Assembly (NCBI GenBank): GCA_038123275.1
Contig: JAYORG010000006.1
Coordinates: 17,495-81,494 of the forward strand
DNA length: 64,000 nt
Reading direction: 5' to 3'
Source of the DNA: CAJQHT01 sp038123275
GTDB lineage: Bacteria; Pseudomonadota; Alphaproteobacteria; Rickettsiales; UBA1997
Below the pieces are notes generated by a model. It made no database searches and was not told the DNA's origin. It worked only from the letters and a program-made list of their open reading frames with translations. Position 1 is the first letter of the stretch. Each line of letters opens with the position of its first letter. The position numbers and the translations under genes are program-made. Positions 1-8,898 of this stretch are shown in pieces.

Positions 1-1307
1 TTACCACCATCCATTTCAATATTAATTTCTTGGTTAATATCTATATTATCAATGTTGCCAATAACTTTATTGTGATCATTTCTAATGATAGCATACCCTC
101 TTTTTAAAACCTTTTTATAATGATAACTATCAAGTAATTTACTTGCTAGTATTATTTTATTTTCCAAATTATTTATTTTATAATCAAAATTATTGGAAAG
201 ATCCTTTGATAAAAAGTTAATTTTATTTTCATAGTTACTTAAAACTTGATTGGGATCAATCATGGAACTTGCTAAAATTCTTATATTTTGCTCTTTATTA
301 TTTAGATAATTATTAATTAAAAGCTTCATATTTTTGGATATATCATTAACTTTTTCTTCATTTTGTTCTAATAATTTCTGTGGATGAATCAAATTCCTAG
401 AAGCATGAAGCAACTCTTTTTCTTTATCATTTAGGATATTTTTAACATAGCTATTTAACCTATCTTCTAATCCAACTACTAATTTTTTTAGATCACTTAA
501 AATTGGAGTAACAATTTCAGCGGCAGCTGTTGGGGTTGGAGCTCTAACATCACTAACATAGTCTATTAAGGTGGTATCTGTCTCATGCCCTATGGCAGAA
601 ATAATTGGAATTTTAGAATTAAAGACTTCCCTAACTAAGGCCTCATCACTAAATGGTAGCAAGTCCTCTAACGAGCCACCACCACGAGCTATTATTATTA
701 CATCTGGAACTTTATCCTTTAGAGCATTAAAATATTTTATTCCTAAGATTACTTCCAAGGCTGCATTTTGTCCTTGAACTGCTGATGGATAAATATTAAT
801 ATTAGTTGGAAAACGATCTTGCACCCTATGAATAATATCTTCAATAACAGCCCCAGTTTTTGAGGTAATTACTCCAATATTATTAGGCCAAAATGGTAAG
901 GTTTTTTTATGTTTATCATCAAATAGTCCTTCTGCTAGCAATTTTTTTCTTCTTTTCTCGACCATGTCCATTAAGGCACCAATTCCTGCAATTTCTACCT
1001 TTTGGACAATTATTTGATAATTAGATCTCCCTTCATAAGTGGTAACTTTACCAAATACAACAACTTCTAAACCATCTTCAACCTTAAAACTTATCTGACT
1101 TGCAATATTTCTAAAACACACGGCTGATATTAAGGCCTTTTCATCTTTAAGAGAAAAATAACAATGCCCTGATGCTGCTTCTTTAAACCCACTTACTTCT
1201 CCTCTAATTTTGATATAACCAAAACCATCTTCTATTACCCTTTTAATGGCTCTAGAAACTTCTCCAACAGTAAATTCTGGTACATTATGTTGCTGATTTT
1301 CTATCAT
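1..1307 (-). CDS. xseA: Exodeoxyribonuclease VII large subunit, 3' end off the window
   Basis: Large, catalytic subunit of exonuclease VII, which with XseB degrades single-stranded DNA in the cytoplasm. The reading frame opens at an ATG (minus strand, 1307) and stays open to base 1, so about 435 residues are present and the C-terminus is missing. It starts with an OB-fold-like segment (about residues 1-100) holding the family signature VPEFTVGEVSRAIK. The catalytic domain has ARGGGSLEDL near residue 210 and GHETDTTLIDYVSDVRAPTP near 237, both diagnostic. The start lies inside the 3' end of folK (overlap about 23 bases), which suggests translational coupling at the end of the mutM-to-xseA cluster. 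No xseB is visible in the window. Confidence 0.95.
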   Translation of the reverse strand, partial: MIENQQHNVPEFTVGEVSRAIKRVIEDGFGYIKIRGEVSGFKEAASGHCYFSLKDEKALISAVCFRNIASQISFKVEDGLEVVVFGKVTTYEGRSNYQIIVQKVEIAGIGALMDMVEKRRKKLLAEGLFDDKHKKTLPFWPNNIGVITSKTGAVIEDIIHRVQDRFPTNINIYPSAVQGQNAALEVILGIKYFNALKDKVPDVIIIARGGGSLEDLLPFSDEALVREVFNSKIPIISAIGHETDTTLIDYVSDVRAPTPTAAAEIVTPILSDLKKLVVGLEDRLNSYVKNILNDKEKELLHASRNLIHPQKLLEQNEEKVNDISKNMKLLINNYLNNKEQNIRILASSMIDPNQVLSNYENKINFLSKDLSNNFDYKINNLENKIILASKLLDSYHYKKVLKRGYAIIRNDHNKVIGNIDNIDINQEINIEMDGG

Positions 1308-1752
1308 TTAATTTTTTAAAAATAATAGGTTCAATTTCAATAAATTTATCCATAAAAAAATCACGATTAAATAATTCCACATGAGGAATTTGTAACTCAT
1401 CACCATAATCTAAATAAAGATCATCTATTGCTAAAATATCAATATCAATTTCTCTTGGGGCCCATTTGCCACGGTTAATTCTACCTAGTTTAACTTCAAT
1501 TTTTTTGATAATTTTTAAAATTTGCAAAGGCACAATCGTGCTTAAATCTATATCTGCGCTAAAAGTAATATTAAAAAAATCAATATCCCAATCTTTTGGA
1601 GAATTTGATAAAAGCAAAGCCTTGTTTTGCAAAATAGTTGAAACTTTAGTATTTTTTAAATCAAGATCTTTTATTAAACTTTGTGTTGCCTTTTCTAAAA
1701 ATAACTTCCTATCCCCCAAATTAGAACCAATAGCAAATATTATTCTATTCAT
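1285..1752 (-). CDS. folK: Dihydroneopterin pyrophosphokinase (HPPK)
   Basis: Transfers pyrophosphate from ATP to 6-hydroxymethyl-7,8-dihydropterin in folate synthesis. The protein begins MNRIIFAIGSNLGDRK, the typical N-terminus, and carries the pterin/ATP loop GKWAPREIDIDIL and the late IPH motif, all intact. I chose the ATG at 1752 rather than the in-frame ATG at 1791 because the family starts directly at this point; the longer version would add 13 unrelated residues and reach further into ruvC. Even so, the ATG overlaps the last codons of ruvC (TATGAATAG holds both), so the two are probably translationally coupled. No folP or folB is next to it. Confidence 0.93.
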   Translation of the reverse strand: MNRIIFAIGSNLGDRKLFLEKATQSLIKDLDLKNTKVSTILQNKALLLSNSPKDWDIDFFNITFSADIDLSTIVPLQILKIIKKIEVKLGRINRGKWAPREIDIDILAIDDLYLDYGDELQIPHVELFNRDFFMDKFIEIEPIIFKKLNDRKSAT

Positions 1753-2269
1753 ATAAATGCCCTGTTTTATGATTATTATGGCATATCGCAACAGCTAATG
1801 CATCAGACTCATCTTCAGTTTTAGCGCTAGATTTAGGTAGTAAATATTTAATCATGGTTGCTACCTGATTTTTATCAGCCCTACCTACCCCAACAACAGC
1901 TTTTTTTACAGCAGTAGTTGAATATTCAAATATCTCTAAATCTTTATTTAACGACAAACTTAACATCAAAGCTCCACGAGCATGACCTAACTTTAAAGAA
2001 GATGTTGGATTATTATTAATGAATGTTTCTTCAATAGCTGCTTGATGTGGATTATAAAGTTTAACCACCTCAATTATACCATGATGTAAATGTGAAATTC
2101 TTTGATGAATTGATTCTTTGGCATTGGTATAAATAGTACCACTGGCAAGAAATGATATATTATTACCATCACAAGAAATTAAACCCCAACCAGTTTTAGT
2201 AAGTCCAGGATCAACTCCAAGTATTTTTACAACTGGCCTTAGATCTTTTTGAAAACTAGCTTTTGTCAT
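1745..2269 (-). CDS. ruvC: Holliday junction resolvase RuvC
   Basis: Endonuclease that resolves Holliday junctions together with RuvAB. Acidic active-site residues are visible in order: the Asp of LGVDPGLTKTGWG (residue 20), the Glu pair of AAIEETF, and the late Asp cluster in KTEDESDALAVAICH. At 174 residues it has normal length, with a short N-terminal extension of about 14 residues before the first beta strand. It sits 4 bases after the fad gene stop and overlaps folK at its 3' end. No ruvA or ruvB is in the window, so the ruvCAB operon is split here. Confidence 0.95.
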   Translation of the reverse strand: MTKASFQKDLRPVVKILGVDPGLTKTGWGLISCDGNNISFLASGTIYTNAKESIHQRISHLHHGIIEVVKLYNPHQAAIEETFINNNPTSSLKLGHARGALMLSLSLNKDLEIFEYSTTAVKKAVVGVGRADKNQVATMIKYLLPKSSAKTEDESDALAVAICHNNHKTGHLYE

Positions 2270-2273
2270 GCTT

Positions 2274-4427
2274 TTAGTAAAAACTCTTACCTTCTTTTTC
2301 CATACTTAATAATAATGCCGATGGCTGGAACCTTTTACCATATGTTTTATTTAGGTTTTTCATTCTACTAACAACCTTTTTAATACCAAGATTATTAGCA
2401 TATTTTAATAAGCCACCTCTAAATGGAGGAAAGCCAGTTCCCATAATCATGGCCATATCTAAATAGCGAGGGTTTTTAACTACCTTTTCTTCTAAACATT
2501 TTGCTGCTTCATTAATCATAATAAAAATACATCTATCAATTACATCTTCTTCAAAAAATTCTAATTTAGTTAAACCATTATTGGAGATAATTTTAGTAAT
2601 TTTACTATTCACCTCCATCTGCTTGCCTTTATCGTACATAAAGAACCCTTCGTCAGATTTTTTGCCTAATAAATTTTTATCAAGAGAAATTTCCTCTAAT
2701 AATTCACAAACTTTCATTCTATTACCATATCCTTCTTCTAGAATTTTAGCTACCTTATAACCAACATCAATACCAACTGTATCTGCTAAAGTAAAAGGGC
2801 CCATTGGCATTCCAAAATCAACAATCAAATCATCTACTAATTTTAAATCAGCACCCTCTTCTATTAAAAACCCAGCTTCATTAATATATGGAATTAAAAT
2901 TCTATTAACCAAGAACCCAGGAACATCTTTAACTACGATTGGTGTTTTACCTAATTTTTTAGACAAAGCAACAACTGTAGCCACTGCTTCTTGAGATGTT
3001 TTTTCACCCTGTATTACTTCAACCAAAGGCATCCTATTAACTGGATTAAAAAAATGCATACCTATAAATCTTTCAGGATTTTTTAAAGATTGTGCCATTT
3101 TTGTAATAGAAAGAGAGGATGTATTACTAGCAATTATGGTATTTTTAGAAATATATTTTTCTAACTCAGATATAGTGTCTTTCTTTATTTTAATATCTTC
3201 AATTATAGCCTCAACCACAATATCGCTACTATTAAAACCTTCATATTTAAGAGTTGAGCTAATATTATTTACCCTAAGGTTAATTTCATTATCATTATAT
3301 TTTCTGATCTTCTTAAGTTGATTATAAACTTTATCAACTTGTTTAAAGCCCAATGCTATCGCCTGATTAGAAATATCCTTCATTCTGATAGAAATATTGT
3401 AATTGCTAAAAAGCCAAGCAATTCCTCCTCCCATAATTCCAGCACCAACCAATCCAGCTTCTTGAACCTGATATGCTTCTACATCTTTATTTGCACCGCT
3501 ATCTTTTTTGATCTCTTCTGAAATAAAAAATAAATCTATTAAATTTTTAGAAATATCACTAACTGCTAATTTTGAAAAATACTTAGCCTCCAATTTTAAA
3601 CCCTTATCTCTTTGGTCATCATTAAAATCGTAAGTCTCCTCTATTACTTCTAAGGCAGATAATACAGCTGGATAATGGCCTTTAGTTTTTTTGATTAAAT
3701 CTTTTTTAACATATCTATAAATAAAATACTTACCCAATAATAAGGTTTCTTTAGTAAATCTACTTCTTCTAGATTTATTTCTTTTTAGCAAATATTTATT
3801 ATCTTTTGGCTTTAAAAGAATTAACTCAATAAAATCATTCAGAAATTTACTAGAAAACTCTTCTCGTACCATATCATCAGCTAAACCAATTTTATAGGAT
3901 TTTTTAGCATTAATTGGCTTGCCAGAAAGAATCATTGCCAAACTATGTTTTAAACCAACTAATTTAGGCAACCTCCAAGTACCACCAAAGCCAGGAATAA
4001 TACCAAGGCTAACTTCTGGTAAACCTAATTTAGTTTTATCATTACTTGCTACAATACGATATCGACAAGCCAAAGCAAACTCTAGACCCCCACCTACACA
4101 AGCTCCATTAATAAAAGCAATAGTTGGAAATGGTAAATCTTCAATTCTATTTAAGATTTCTTGCCCGAAAGAAGATTTTTCTGCAGCCTCAGACTTACCT
4201 TTAATATCTTTAATCTCATTTATATCAGCTCCAGCAATAAAGATATTCTTTTTATTGCTGCTAAAAATTAGAACTTTAATTTTATCATTTGTTTTTGCTT
4301 CAAATAACAGTTTTTCCAACTCTAACAAAACCTTAGCACTTAGCTTGTTAACTTTCTCACCTTTAAGATCGAAAACTACATTAGCTATACCATTTTTATC
4401 AATTTTTAGCTTAAGAGAATTTGTCAT
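2274..4427 (-). CDS. Bifunctional enoyl-CoA hydratase / 3-hydroxyacyl-CoA dehydrogenase
   Basis: Multifunctional beta-oxidation alpha subunit of FadB/FadJ type, 717 residues. The N-terminal crotonase domain (about 1-190) has FIAGADINEI and GACVGGGLEFALACRY, which form the oxyanion hole, and GLPEVSLGIIPGFGGT with the catalytic Glu. The dehydrogenase half starts near residue 328 with the NAD-binding GLVGAGIMGGGIAW and continues through GMHFFNPVNRMPLVEVI and PGFLVNRILIPY, with the usual second C-terminal domain. It would hydrate enoyl-CoA and oxidise 3-hydroxyacyl-CoA. The partner thiolase (FadA/FadI) is not in the window. It lies in a tight cluster with DNA-repair genes (8 bases after the lipoprotein gene and 4 before ruvC), so transcription is probably shared although function is not. 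Confidence 0.92.
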   Translation of the reverse strand: MTNSLKLKIDKNGIANVVFDLKGEKVNKLSAKVLLELEKLLFEAKTNDKIKVLIFSSNKKNIFIAGADINEIKDIKGKSEAAEKSSFGQEILNRIEDLPFPTIAFINGACVGGGLEFALACRYRIVASNDKTKLGLPEVSLGIIPGFGGTWRLPKLVGLKHSLAMILSGKPINAKKSYKIGLADDMVREEFSSKFLNDFIELILLKPKDNKYLLKRNKSRRSRFTKETLLLGKYFIYRYVKKDLIKKTKGHYPAVLSALEVIEETYDFNDDQRDKGLKLEAKYFSKLAVSDISKNLIDLFFISEEIKKDSGANKDVEAYQVQEAGLVGAGIMGGGIAWLFSNYNISIRMKDISNQAIALGFKQVDKVYNQLKKIRKYNDNEINLRVNNISSTLKYEGFNSSDIVVEAIIEDIKIKKDTISELEKYISKNTIIASNTSSLSITKMAQSLKNPERFIGMHFFNPVNRMPLVEVIQGEKTSQEAVATVVALSKKLGKTPIVVKDVPGFLVNRILIPYINEAGFLIEEGADLKLVDDLIVDFGMPMGPFTLADTVGIDVGYKVAKILEEGYGNRMKVCELLEEISLDKNLLGKKSDEGFFMYDKGKQMEVNSKITKIISNNGLTKLEFFEEDVIDRCIFIMINEAAKCLEEKVVKNPRYLDMAMIMGTGFPPFRGGLLKYANNLGIKKVVSRMKNLNKTYGKRFQPSALLLSMEKEGKSFY

Positions 4428-4435
4428 AACCTAGT

Positions 4436-4855
4436 TTAATTAGAAGAAATCAAAAATTTTACCAATAATTCATCATCATCTTTTCTAAAAGATATTTCTA
4501 AACTATCACTATTTCTTTTATAAAATAAAGCATGTTCTACATCCTTACCAATACTATCTTTTAGTTTAAAACCAATTTGAGGCAAAGTAACCAAATAAAA
4601 ATCTTTAACTTCCTCTAAGCTTGAATTACTAAAATATGATGAAATAGCAATATTACCAGAAATTGTATCAAAATTTGTGCTTTCCTCTTCAATCATTTCC
4701 AAACCCAAAAATAAAGGTATATCATCGGCCCCAAAAACATAACCTGAAGAATCTCTTATCTGCGCAACATCAGAATTTTCCTGATATTCAACTTTAGTAG
4801 AACAAGAGGATATTAAAAATGAAATTATAAAAACTAATAATATTTTATTTATCAT
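4436..4855 (-). CDS. Small lipoprotein, function unknown
   Basis: A 139-residue protein with a lipoprotein signal: a hydrophobic segment followed by the lipobox LISSC at residues 15-19, so it is probably acylated and anchored in the envelope. The mature part contains a stretch like small secreted domains of unknown function (DFYLVTLPQIGFKLKDS), perhaps a compact alpha/beta domain. I do not recognise the family with certainty. It lies between mutM (9 bases upstream) and the fad gene (8 bases downstream), inside the six-gene minus-strand cluster. Confidence 0.75.
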   Translation of the reverse strand: MINKILLVFIISFLISSCSTKVEYQENSDVAQIRDSSGYVFGADDIPLFLGLEMIEEESTNFDTISGNIAISSYFSNSSLEEVKDFYLVTLPQIGFKLKDSIGKDVEHALFYKRNSDSLEISFRKDDDELLVKFLISSN

Positions 4856-4864
4856 GGCCTAAGA

Positions 4865-5689
4865 TTATTTTTGACATTTTGGACAATAAAAGCTTGATCT
4901 ACCATTCTGCTTAACTCTTTTAATAAAGCTAGAACAATCAAAACAATTTTCATTATCTCGCGCATAAACTTTAAAATCAAACTGAAATTCACCTACATCA
5001 CCCTTTAAATCGACATAATCCCTTAAAGTAGAGCCACCAGCTTTAATTGCTTTTTGTAAAATTCCTTTAATATTTTTAATTAAAAGGTCTATCTGAGATA
5101 AACTTAACTTATTAGAAGGTTTTAAAGGAGAAATTCCACTTAAAAATAATGACTCATTAATATAAATATTACCAACTCCAACCACTATTTTATTATCCAT
5201 CATAGTAGTTTTGATGTTCATTGACTTATTCTTTAAAATTTTAGCTAAATAATTACTATTAAAATCTTCCATTAAAGGCTCTGGCCCTAAGTCTTTAATC
5301 ATTTTATGAGAATTAATTTTACCCTCATCAACTAGATCAACAAAGCCAAAACGGCGAGTATCATTATAAATTAAACCACTATTATCATCAAAATTAATAA
5401 AAACATGATCATGTTTCTTTGTGCTCTTAGGAAAAGTAGAGAAATAATTTAGCTTACCACTCATACCCAAATGAACTAAAAGAATTTGTTTAGAATCTAG
5501 ATGAATTAATAAATAACGAGCCCTTCTTGTTACTAAGGTTATTTTATTATTAGTTAAGTTAGAAATAAAATTATCAGGAAATGGAAATCTTAAATTTTTA
5601 TTAGAAATATTAACATTAGAAATTTTCTTTCCAATAACATTTTGTTCTAAGCCACTTTTTACAGTTTCAACCTCTGGTAATTCTGGCAT
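4865..5689 (-). CDS. mutM: Formamidopyrimidine-DNA glycosylase
   Basis: Base-excision repair enzyme that removes 8-oxoguanine and FaPy lesions. It begins MPELPEVETVKSGLE with the catalytic Pro2 and Glu3, has the helix-two-turn-helix with VGVGNIYINESLF, and ends with a zinc finger of four cysteines (CFDC and CPKC, last 35 residues). The length of 274 is normal. It is the first gene of a minus-strand cluster with gaps of 10 bases or less. The divergent queH gene starts about 100 bases away, so promoters for both directions must lie in 5690-5790. Confidence 0.97.
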   Translation of the reverse strand: MPELPEVETVKSGLEQNVIGKKISNVNISNKNLRFPFPDNFISNLTNNKITLVTRRARYLLIHLDSKQILLVHLGMSGKLNYFSTFPKSTKKHDHVFINFDDNSGLIYNDTRRFGFVDLVDEGKINSHKMIKDLGPEPLMEDFNSNYLAKILKNKSMNIKTTMMDNKIVVGVGNIYINESLFLSGISPLKPSNKLSLSQIDLLIKNIKGILQKAIKAGGSTLRDYVDLKGDVGEFQFDFKVYARDNENCFDCSSFIKRVKQNGRSSFYCPKCQK

Positions 5690-5790
5690 ATCAATTAGGT
5701 GTAGAAAATTAAATTATTATCTGTACTTTAAACTTTATTAAAGACCTTTATTAGTCTGCATCTTAAGAAAAATAATAATTTTTCATCAAA

Positions 5791-6465
5791 ATGACAAGAA
5801 AAAAAGAGACATACGATTACAAACTGACATTACCCAAAATAAAAGACTCTAATGATAAAGTCTTATTACATAGCTGCTGTGCTCCTTGTGCAGGTGACTT
5901 AATGGAAAGAATGAAGAAATCTAAAATTAACTTAACTATATTCTTTTACAACCCTAATATCCATCCCAAAAAAGAATATGAAATTCGAAAAGAAGAAAAT
6001 ATCAAATTTGCCAAAAAGCTAGATATACCTTTTATTGATGCTGATTATGATGTACAAAATTGGTTTTCTCGTGCAAAAGGATTAGAAAATGAACCAGAAC
6101 GAGGAGCTAGATGCACTAAATGTTTTGATATGAGGTTTGAGAGAACTGCGCTTTATGCTTATGAAAATAACTTTAATATAATTAGTAGCTCGCTTGGAAT
6201 ATCACGCTGGAAAAATATGGATCAAATTAATGATTGTGGAGTAAGAGCTGCAAAAAATTATGAAGGAGTTACTTATTGGACTTATAATTGGCGTAAAGCT
6301 GGAGGATCTTCTAGAATGTATGAAATTGCCAAAAGGGAGGAATTCTATAAACAAGAATATTGCGGATGTATCTACTCCTTAAGAGATACTAATAATTGGC
6401 GCAAAAAAACTAATCGAGAAGAAATTGAAATTGGCCAAGAGTTCTACCAAGAATTTCTATCTTAA
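5791..6465 (+). CDS. queH: Epoxyqueuosine reductase QueH
   Basis: Catalyses the last step of queuosine synthesis in tRNA, reducing epoxyqueuosine to queuosine; non-orthologous to QueG. QueH (former DUF208) hallmarks are present: the vicinal cysteines of LHSCCAPCAGD near residue 29, the pair in CTKCFDMRFERTA near 109, and the late EYCGCIYSL near 190, which provide iron-sulfur and redox cysteines. It runs 224 residues, with a start about 100 bases from divergent mutM. It faces trmB tail to tail across a 250-base spacer that holds a terminator and an inverted repeat. Confidence 0.93.
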   Translation: MTRKKETYDYKLTLPKIKDSNDKVLLHSCCAPCAGDLMERMKKSKINLTIFFYNPNIHPKKEYEIRKEENIKFAKKLDIPFIDADYDVQNWFSRAKGLENEPERGARCTKCFDMRFERTALYAYENNFNIISSSLGISRWKNMDQINDCGVRAAKNYEGVTYWTYNWRKAGGSSRMYEIAKREEFYKQEYCGCIYSLRDTNNWRKKTNREEIEIGQEFYQEFLS

Positions 6466-6474
6466 TTTTAAAAA

Positions 6475-6504
6475 AACCCCCTATTTAAGAAATAAATAGG
6501 GGGC
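6475..6504 (-). terminator. Intrinsic terminator between queH and trmB
   Basis: A 10-bp perfect stem (CCCCCTATTT with AAATAGGGGG) has a loop of about 7 bases. On the plus strand it is preceded by a run of seven A. Read on the minus strand this is a GC-rich hairpin followed by a T-run, the classical shape of a rho-independent terminator for trmB transcripts. There is no T-run on the plus side, so it is less convincing as a queH terminator. Confidence 0.75.
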
Positions 6505-6654
6505 CTATAATCAAAATTAGAGTTCGAATTTTAATTAAATTTTAACATTGGGAGAAAAAAATTAATACTTAACTTGATCTCCAATTTCAAATATCATCAT
6601 ATCATATTTTTATTACTTAGTAAATAATATTAATTACTAACTGTATTATTTTGA

Positions 6655-6721
6655 CTCTAAAGGCCTTTGTGCAACTAAAATCATATACTGTTAAATTTTA
6701 GTTGAACAAAGGTCTTTCTAG
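6655..6721. repeat. Inverted repeat, AAAGACCTTTG family, copy 1
   Basis: Two 27-base arms (6655-6681 and 6695-6721) match at 23 positions around a 13-base loop. The arms begin CTAGAAAGACCTTTG. The stop codon of trmB (TAG, minus strand, 6718-6720) is inside the right arm. A related repeat with the same AAAGACCTTTG ends lies at 19577-19648, so this is a dispersed element rather than a gene-specific terminator. There is no T-run after the hairpin. Confidence 0.7.
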
Positions 6722-7401
6722 TTGATATTTCTTATTTTAAACTCTAAATAAACACTTGTCCTGCCTTCTTTCTGAGCCTTGTTTTGATATTTTGTATAAG
6801 TCCAGTCTAAAGGAAAATTTTGCCAATCATCCTTAGAATTAGCACTCCAGATAAAATCTTCTCTTTTAATAATTGCACTCATTATCCACTCTTTGTAAGA
6901 ATCATGATCTGTGGCAATAATTAACTTACCTGAATTTTTAATCTTTTTATTCAAGATATCCAAAAAACTATCATTAATTAATCTTCTTTTAAAATGCTTT
7001 GATTTAGGCCAAGGGTCTGGAAATAAAATATAGATTTTATCAAAAATATTATCTTCTAATTCCTCTAATAAAATTCTGATATCACATTTAAAAATCTTGA
7101 TATTATTTAATGGTTCTTCTTCTAATTTAGATAAAAGGTTAACTACGCCATTAATATGAGTTTCACCAGCAATTATATTAATATCTGGATTATTTTTAGC
7201 TAACTGAAAGGTAAAATCACCAAAGCCAAAACCTATTTCTAAAAATAACTCTTTTTGTTTGATAAAATTATTATCTTTCTCATCAAATTTATATTTGGGA
7301 AGTAAATTATCAAAAAGGTCTTGCTTGTAACTACTTAGCTTACGTGATTTTATTCTACCAAAACTTCTAATTAATGGAACTTCTTTAGACGCTGTTGACA
7401 T
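6718..7401 (-). CDS. trmB: tRNA (guanine-N7)-methyltransferase
   Basis: SAM-dependent methylase that makes m7G46 in tRNA. It has the SAM-binding EIGFGFGDFTFQLAK near residue 52, the diagnostic FPDPWPKSKHFKRRLI near 130 and the C-terminal TKYQNKAQKEGRTSVYLEF. The length of 227 is normal. Its last codons and TAG stop lie in the right arm of an inverted repeat (6655-6721), so the very end of the protein may have been set by that insertion. The next upstream gene, rpiB, is 89 bases away in the same direction. Confidence 0.95.
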   Translation of the reverse strand: MSTASKEVPLIRSFGRIKSRKLSSYKQDLFDNLLPKYKFDEKDNNFIKQKELFLEIGFGFGDFTFQLAKNNPDINIIAGETHINGVVNLLSKLEEEPLNNIKIFKCDIRILLEELEDNIFDKIYILFPDPWPKSKHFKRRLINDSFLDILNKKIKNSGKLIIATDHDSYKEWIMSAIIKREDFIWSANSKDDWQNFPLDWTYTKYQNKAQKEGRTSVYLEFKIRNIN

Positions 7402-7490
7402 ATTATTTTATTTTTAAATTTTGAATAATTTCATTAAAAAATAGGACTAAATATGAAATTAAAATAATGTGTTAAAAGTGCCTAGGTATT

Positions 7491-7925
7491 TTATAGCGAA
7501 AGTTTTGCTACTCTTGTTTTATGTCTGTCTGAAGAGGAGAATTTAGTCTTTAAAAAAGCCTCTACTGCCAACAAAGCAGTTTCTTTATCTATTACTCTAG
7601 CCCCCAAACATATAATATTGGCATTATTATGCTGTCTTGCCAAAATGGCAGTTTGCTCATTATGGCAAAGGGCTGCCCTAACCTCCTTATAACGATTAGC
7701 CGCAATTGATATACCAATACCACTACCACAAATCAGAATACCAAAATCAAATTCACCAGCAATGAGTTTTTTAGATAAGTTAGTGGCAACGTCAGGATAA
7801 TCTACAGCAATATCAGCATTATTACAACCAAGATCAATAAATTGATATTTGCTACCTTGAAAAAATTCTATTATTGCTGATTTAAAATCATAACCACCAT
7901 GGTCTGAAGCTATTCCTATTTTCAT
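7491..7925 (-). CDS. rpiB: Ribose-5-phosphate isomerase B
   Basis: Interconverts ribose 5-phosphate and ribulose 5-phosphate. The 144-residue protein starts MKIGIASDHGGYDFK and has the phosphate-binding CGSGIGISIAANR near residue 67 with the catalytic Cys, followed by VRAALCHNEQTAILARQHNNAN and the HKTRVAKL tail. Its ATG shares one base (7925) with the stop codon of the upstream yciI-like gene, so translation is probably coupled. It is the last gene of a bcp-yciI-rpiB operon. Confidence 0.95.
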   Translation of the reverse strand: MKIGIASDHGGYDFKSAIIEFFQGSKYQFIDLGCNNADIAVDYPDVATNLSKKLIAGEFDFGILICGSGIGISIAANRYKEVRAALCHNEQTAILARQHNNANIICLGARVIDKETALLAVEAFLKTKFSSSDRHKTRVAKLSL

Positions 7926-8218
7926 TAACTTAGTAAATCTTTTAATTTTGGATGAAATTTATTAGCATTAAATTCAGTAATTTCAATATTAGCAACATCT
8001 TCTTGATAAAAAGGATCTTCTTTTAAAATTTCCTCTAACTTACCTTTATTTTCACAAATAGCAATTATAACACCTCCTACTAGTGGATTTTGTCTGCCAG
8101 AAGCAATAAATACTTGTTTCTCATAATATTTATCTAAAAATTTTAAGTGATCTGGTCTTAATTTATCAATTAACTCAATTGACTTCTTATAAGTTAGTTT
8201 AACTACAAACATGGGCAT
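7925..8218 (-). CDS. YciI-like dimeric alpha/beta-barrel protein
   Basis: A 97-residue ferredoxin-like protein of the YCII family, with the family's typical features: LRPDHLKFLDKYYEKQVFIASG with the conserved His, then a Gly-rich turn, then EEILKEDPFYQEDVANIEI near the C-terminus. The exact biochemical role of such proteins is generally unknown. It lies between bcp (3 bases upstream) and rpiB (1-base overlap), clearly in one operon. Confidence 0.85.
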   Translation of the reverse strand: MPMFVVKLTYKKSIELIDKLRPDHLKFLDKYYEKQVFIASGRQNPLVGGVIIAICENKGKLEEILKEDPFYQEDVANIEITEFNANKFHPKLKDLLS

Positions 8219-8221
8219 AAT

Positions 8222-8692
8222 CTATTTCTCCAATTCTTTTAAATATTTTAAAACTTCTGCAACATGGCCATTGACCTTTACAGATCTAAAAATTTTAACT
8301 ATATCACCTTTTTTATCAATAATGAAAGTGCTGCGATCAATTCCCATATATTTTTTACCAAACATTGATTTTTCCTTTAAAACCCCATAAGAGCTACATA
8401 AAGTCACTTCCTCATCACTAATTAAATTAAATGCCAAATTATATTTCTCGATAAATTTAACATGTTTCTTAACACTGTCTTTTGATGCCCCTAAAATAAC
8501 AGTATCTAACTTCTTAAACTCTTCTATATTAGCACTAAAATCTTGCGCCTCAATAGTACATCCTGGAGTATCATCTTTTGGATAAAAATATAGCACTACA
8601 TTTTTACCCCTAAGATCACTTAAATCAATTTTAGTGCCATCATCACAAGGCAAGTTAAATGAAGGTGCAATTTTTCCAATTTCAATAGTCAT
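8222..8692 (-). CDS. bcp: Thioredoxin-dependent peroxiredoxin of Bcp/PrxQ type
   Basis: Reduces hydroperoxides using thioredoxin. The 156-residue protein has the thioredoxin fold and the peroxidatic cysteine (residue 45) in FYPKDDTPGCTIEAQDF. The resolving Cys found five residues later in many PrxQ proteins is Gln here; another Cys lies in VTLCSSYGVL (near 99), so the resolving step may differ. It is the first gene of the bcp-yciI-rpiB operon. Confidence 0.93.
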   Translation of the reverse strand: MTIEIGKIAPSFNLPCDDGTKIDLSDLRGKNVVLYFYPKDDTPGCTIEAQDFSANIEEFKKLDTVILGASKDSVKKHVKFIEKYNLAFNLISDEEVTLCSSYGVLKEKSMFGKKYMGIDRSTFIIDKKGDIVKIFRSVKVNGHVAEVLKYLKELEK

Positions 8693-8769
8693 AATGTTTA
8701 TTAATTTATGTTAATAATTAAAAAATAATTCTCTATATGTAACGAAATAAAACTCTAAGCAATTAACTG

Positions 8770-8898
8770 CTTATATCCTGTTTAAAGGAAATGCGGTTTC
8801 TTTTGAATTTATTTTGAAAACGATATGTATCAGGAAATACATTGAGTTTTCAAAATAAAGATCAAAAGAAACCGCATTTCCTTTAAACAGGATATAAG
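8770..8898. repeat. Long near-perfect palindromic element at the end of the SLC13 gene
   Basis: Two arms of 52-53 bases (8770-8821 and 8846-8898) are complementary apart from one small mismatch/indel near TTTTGAATTT. A 24-base loop holds a minor hairpin (ATGTAT...ATACAT). The arms begin CTTATATCCTGTTTAAAGG. The last codons of the SLC13 permease and its TAA stop (8883-8885) lie inside the right arm. Arms this long and this well conserved look like a MITE or palindromic repeat rather than a simple terminator. Confidence 0.85.

Noticed and set aside
1466..1756. Plus-strand frame opposite folK, and similar frames opposite fad, icd, mfd and rpoH
   Set aside because: They are shadows of real genes, without ribosome binding sites or plausible protein composition.
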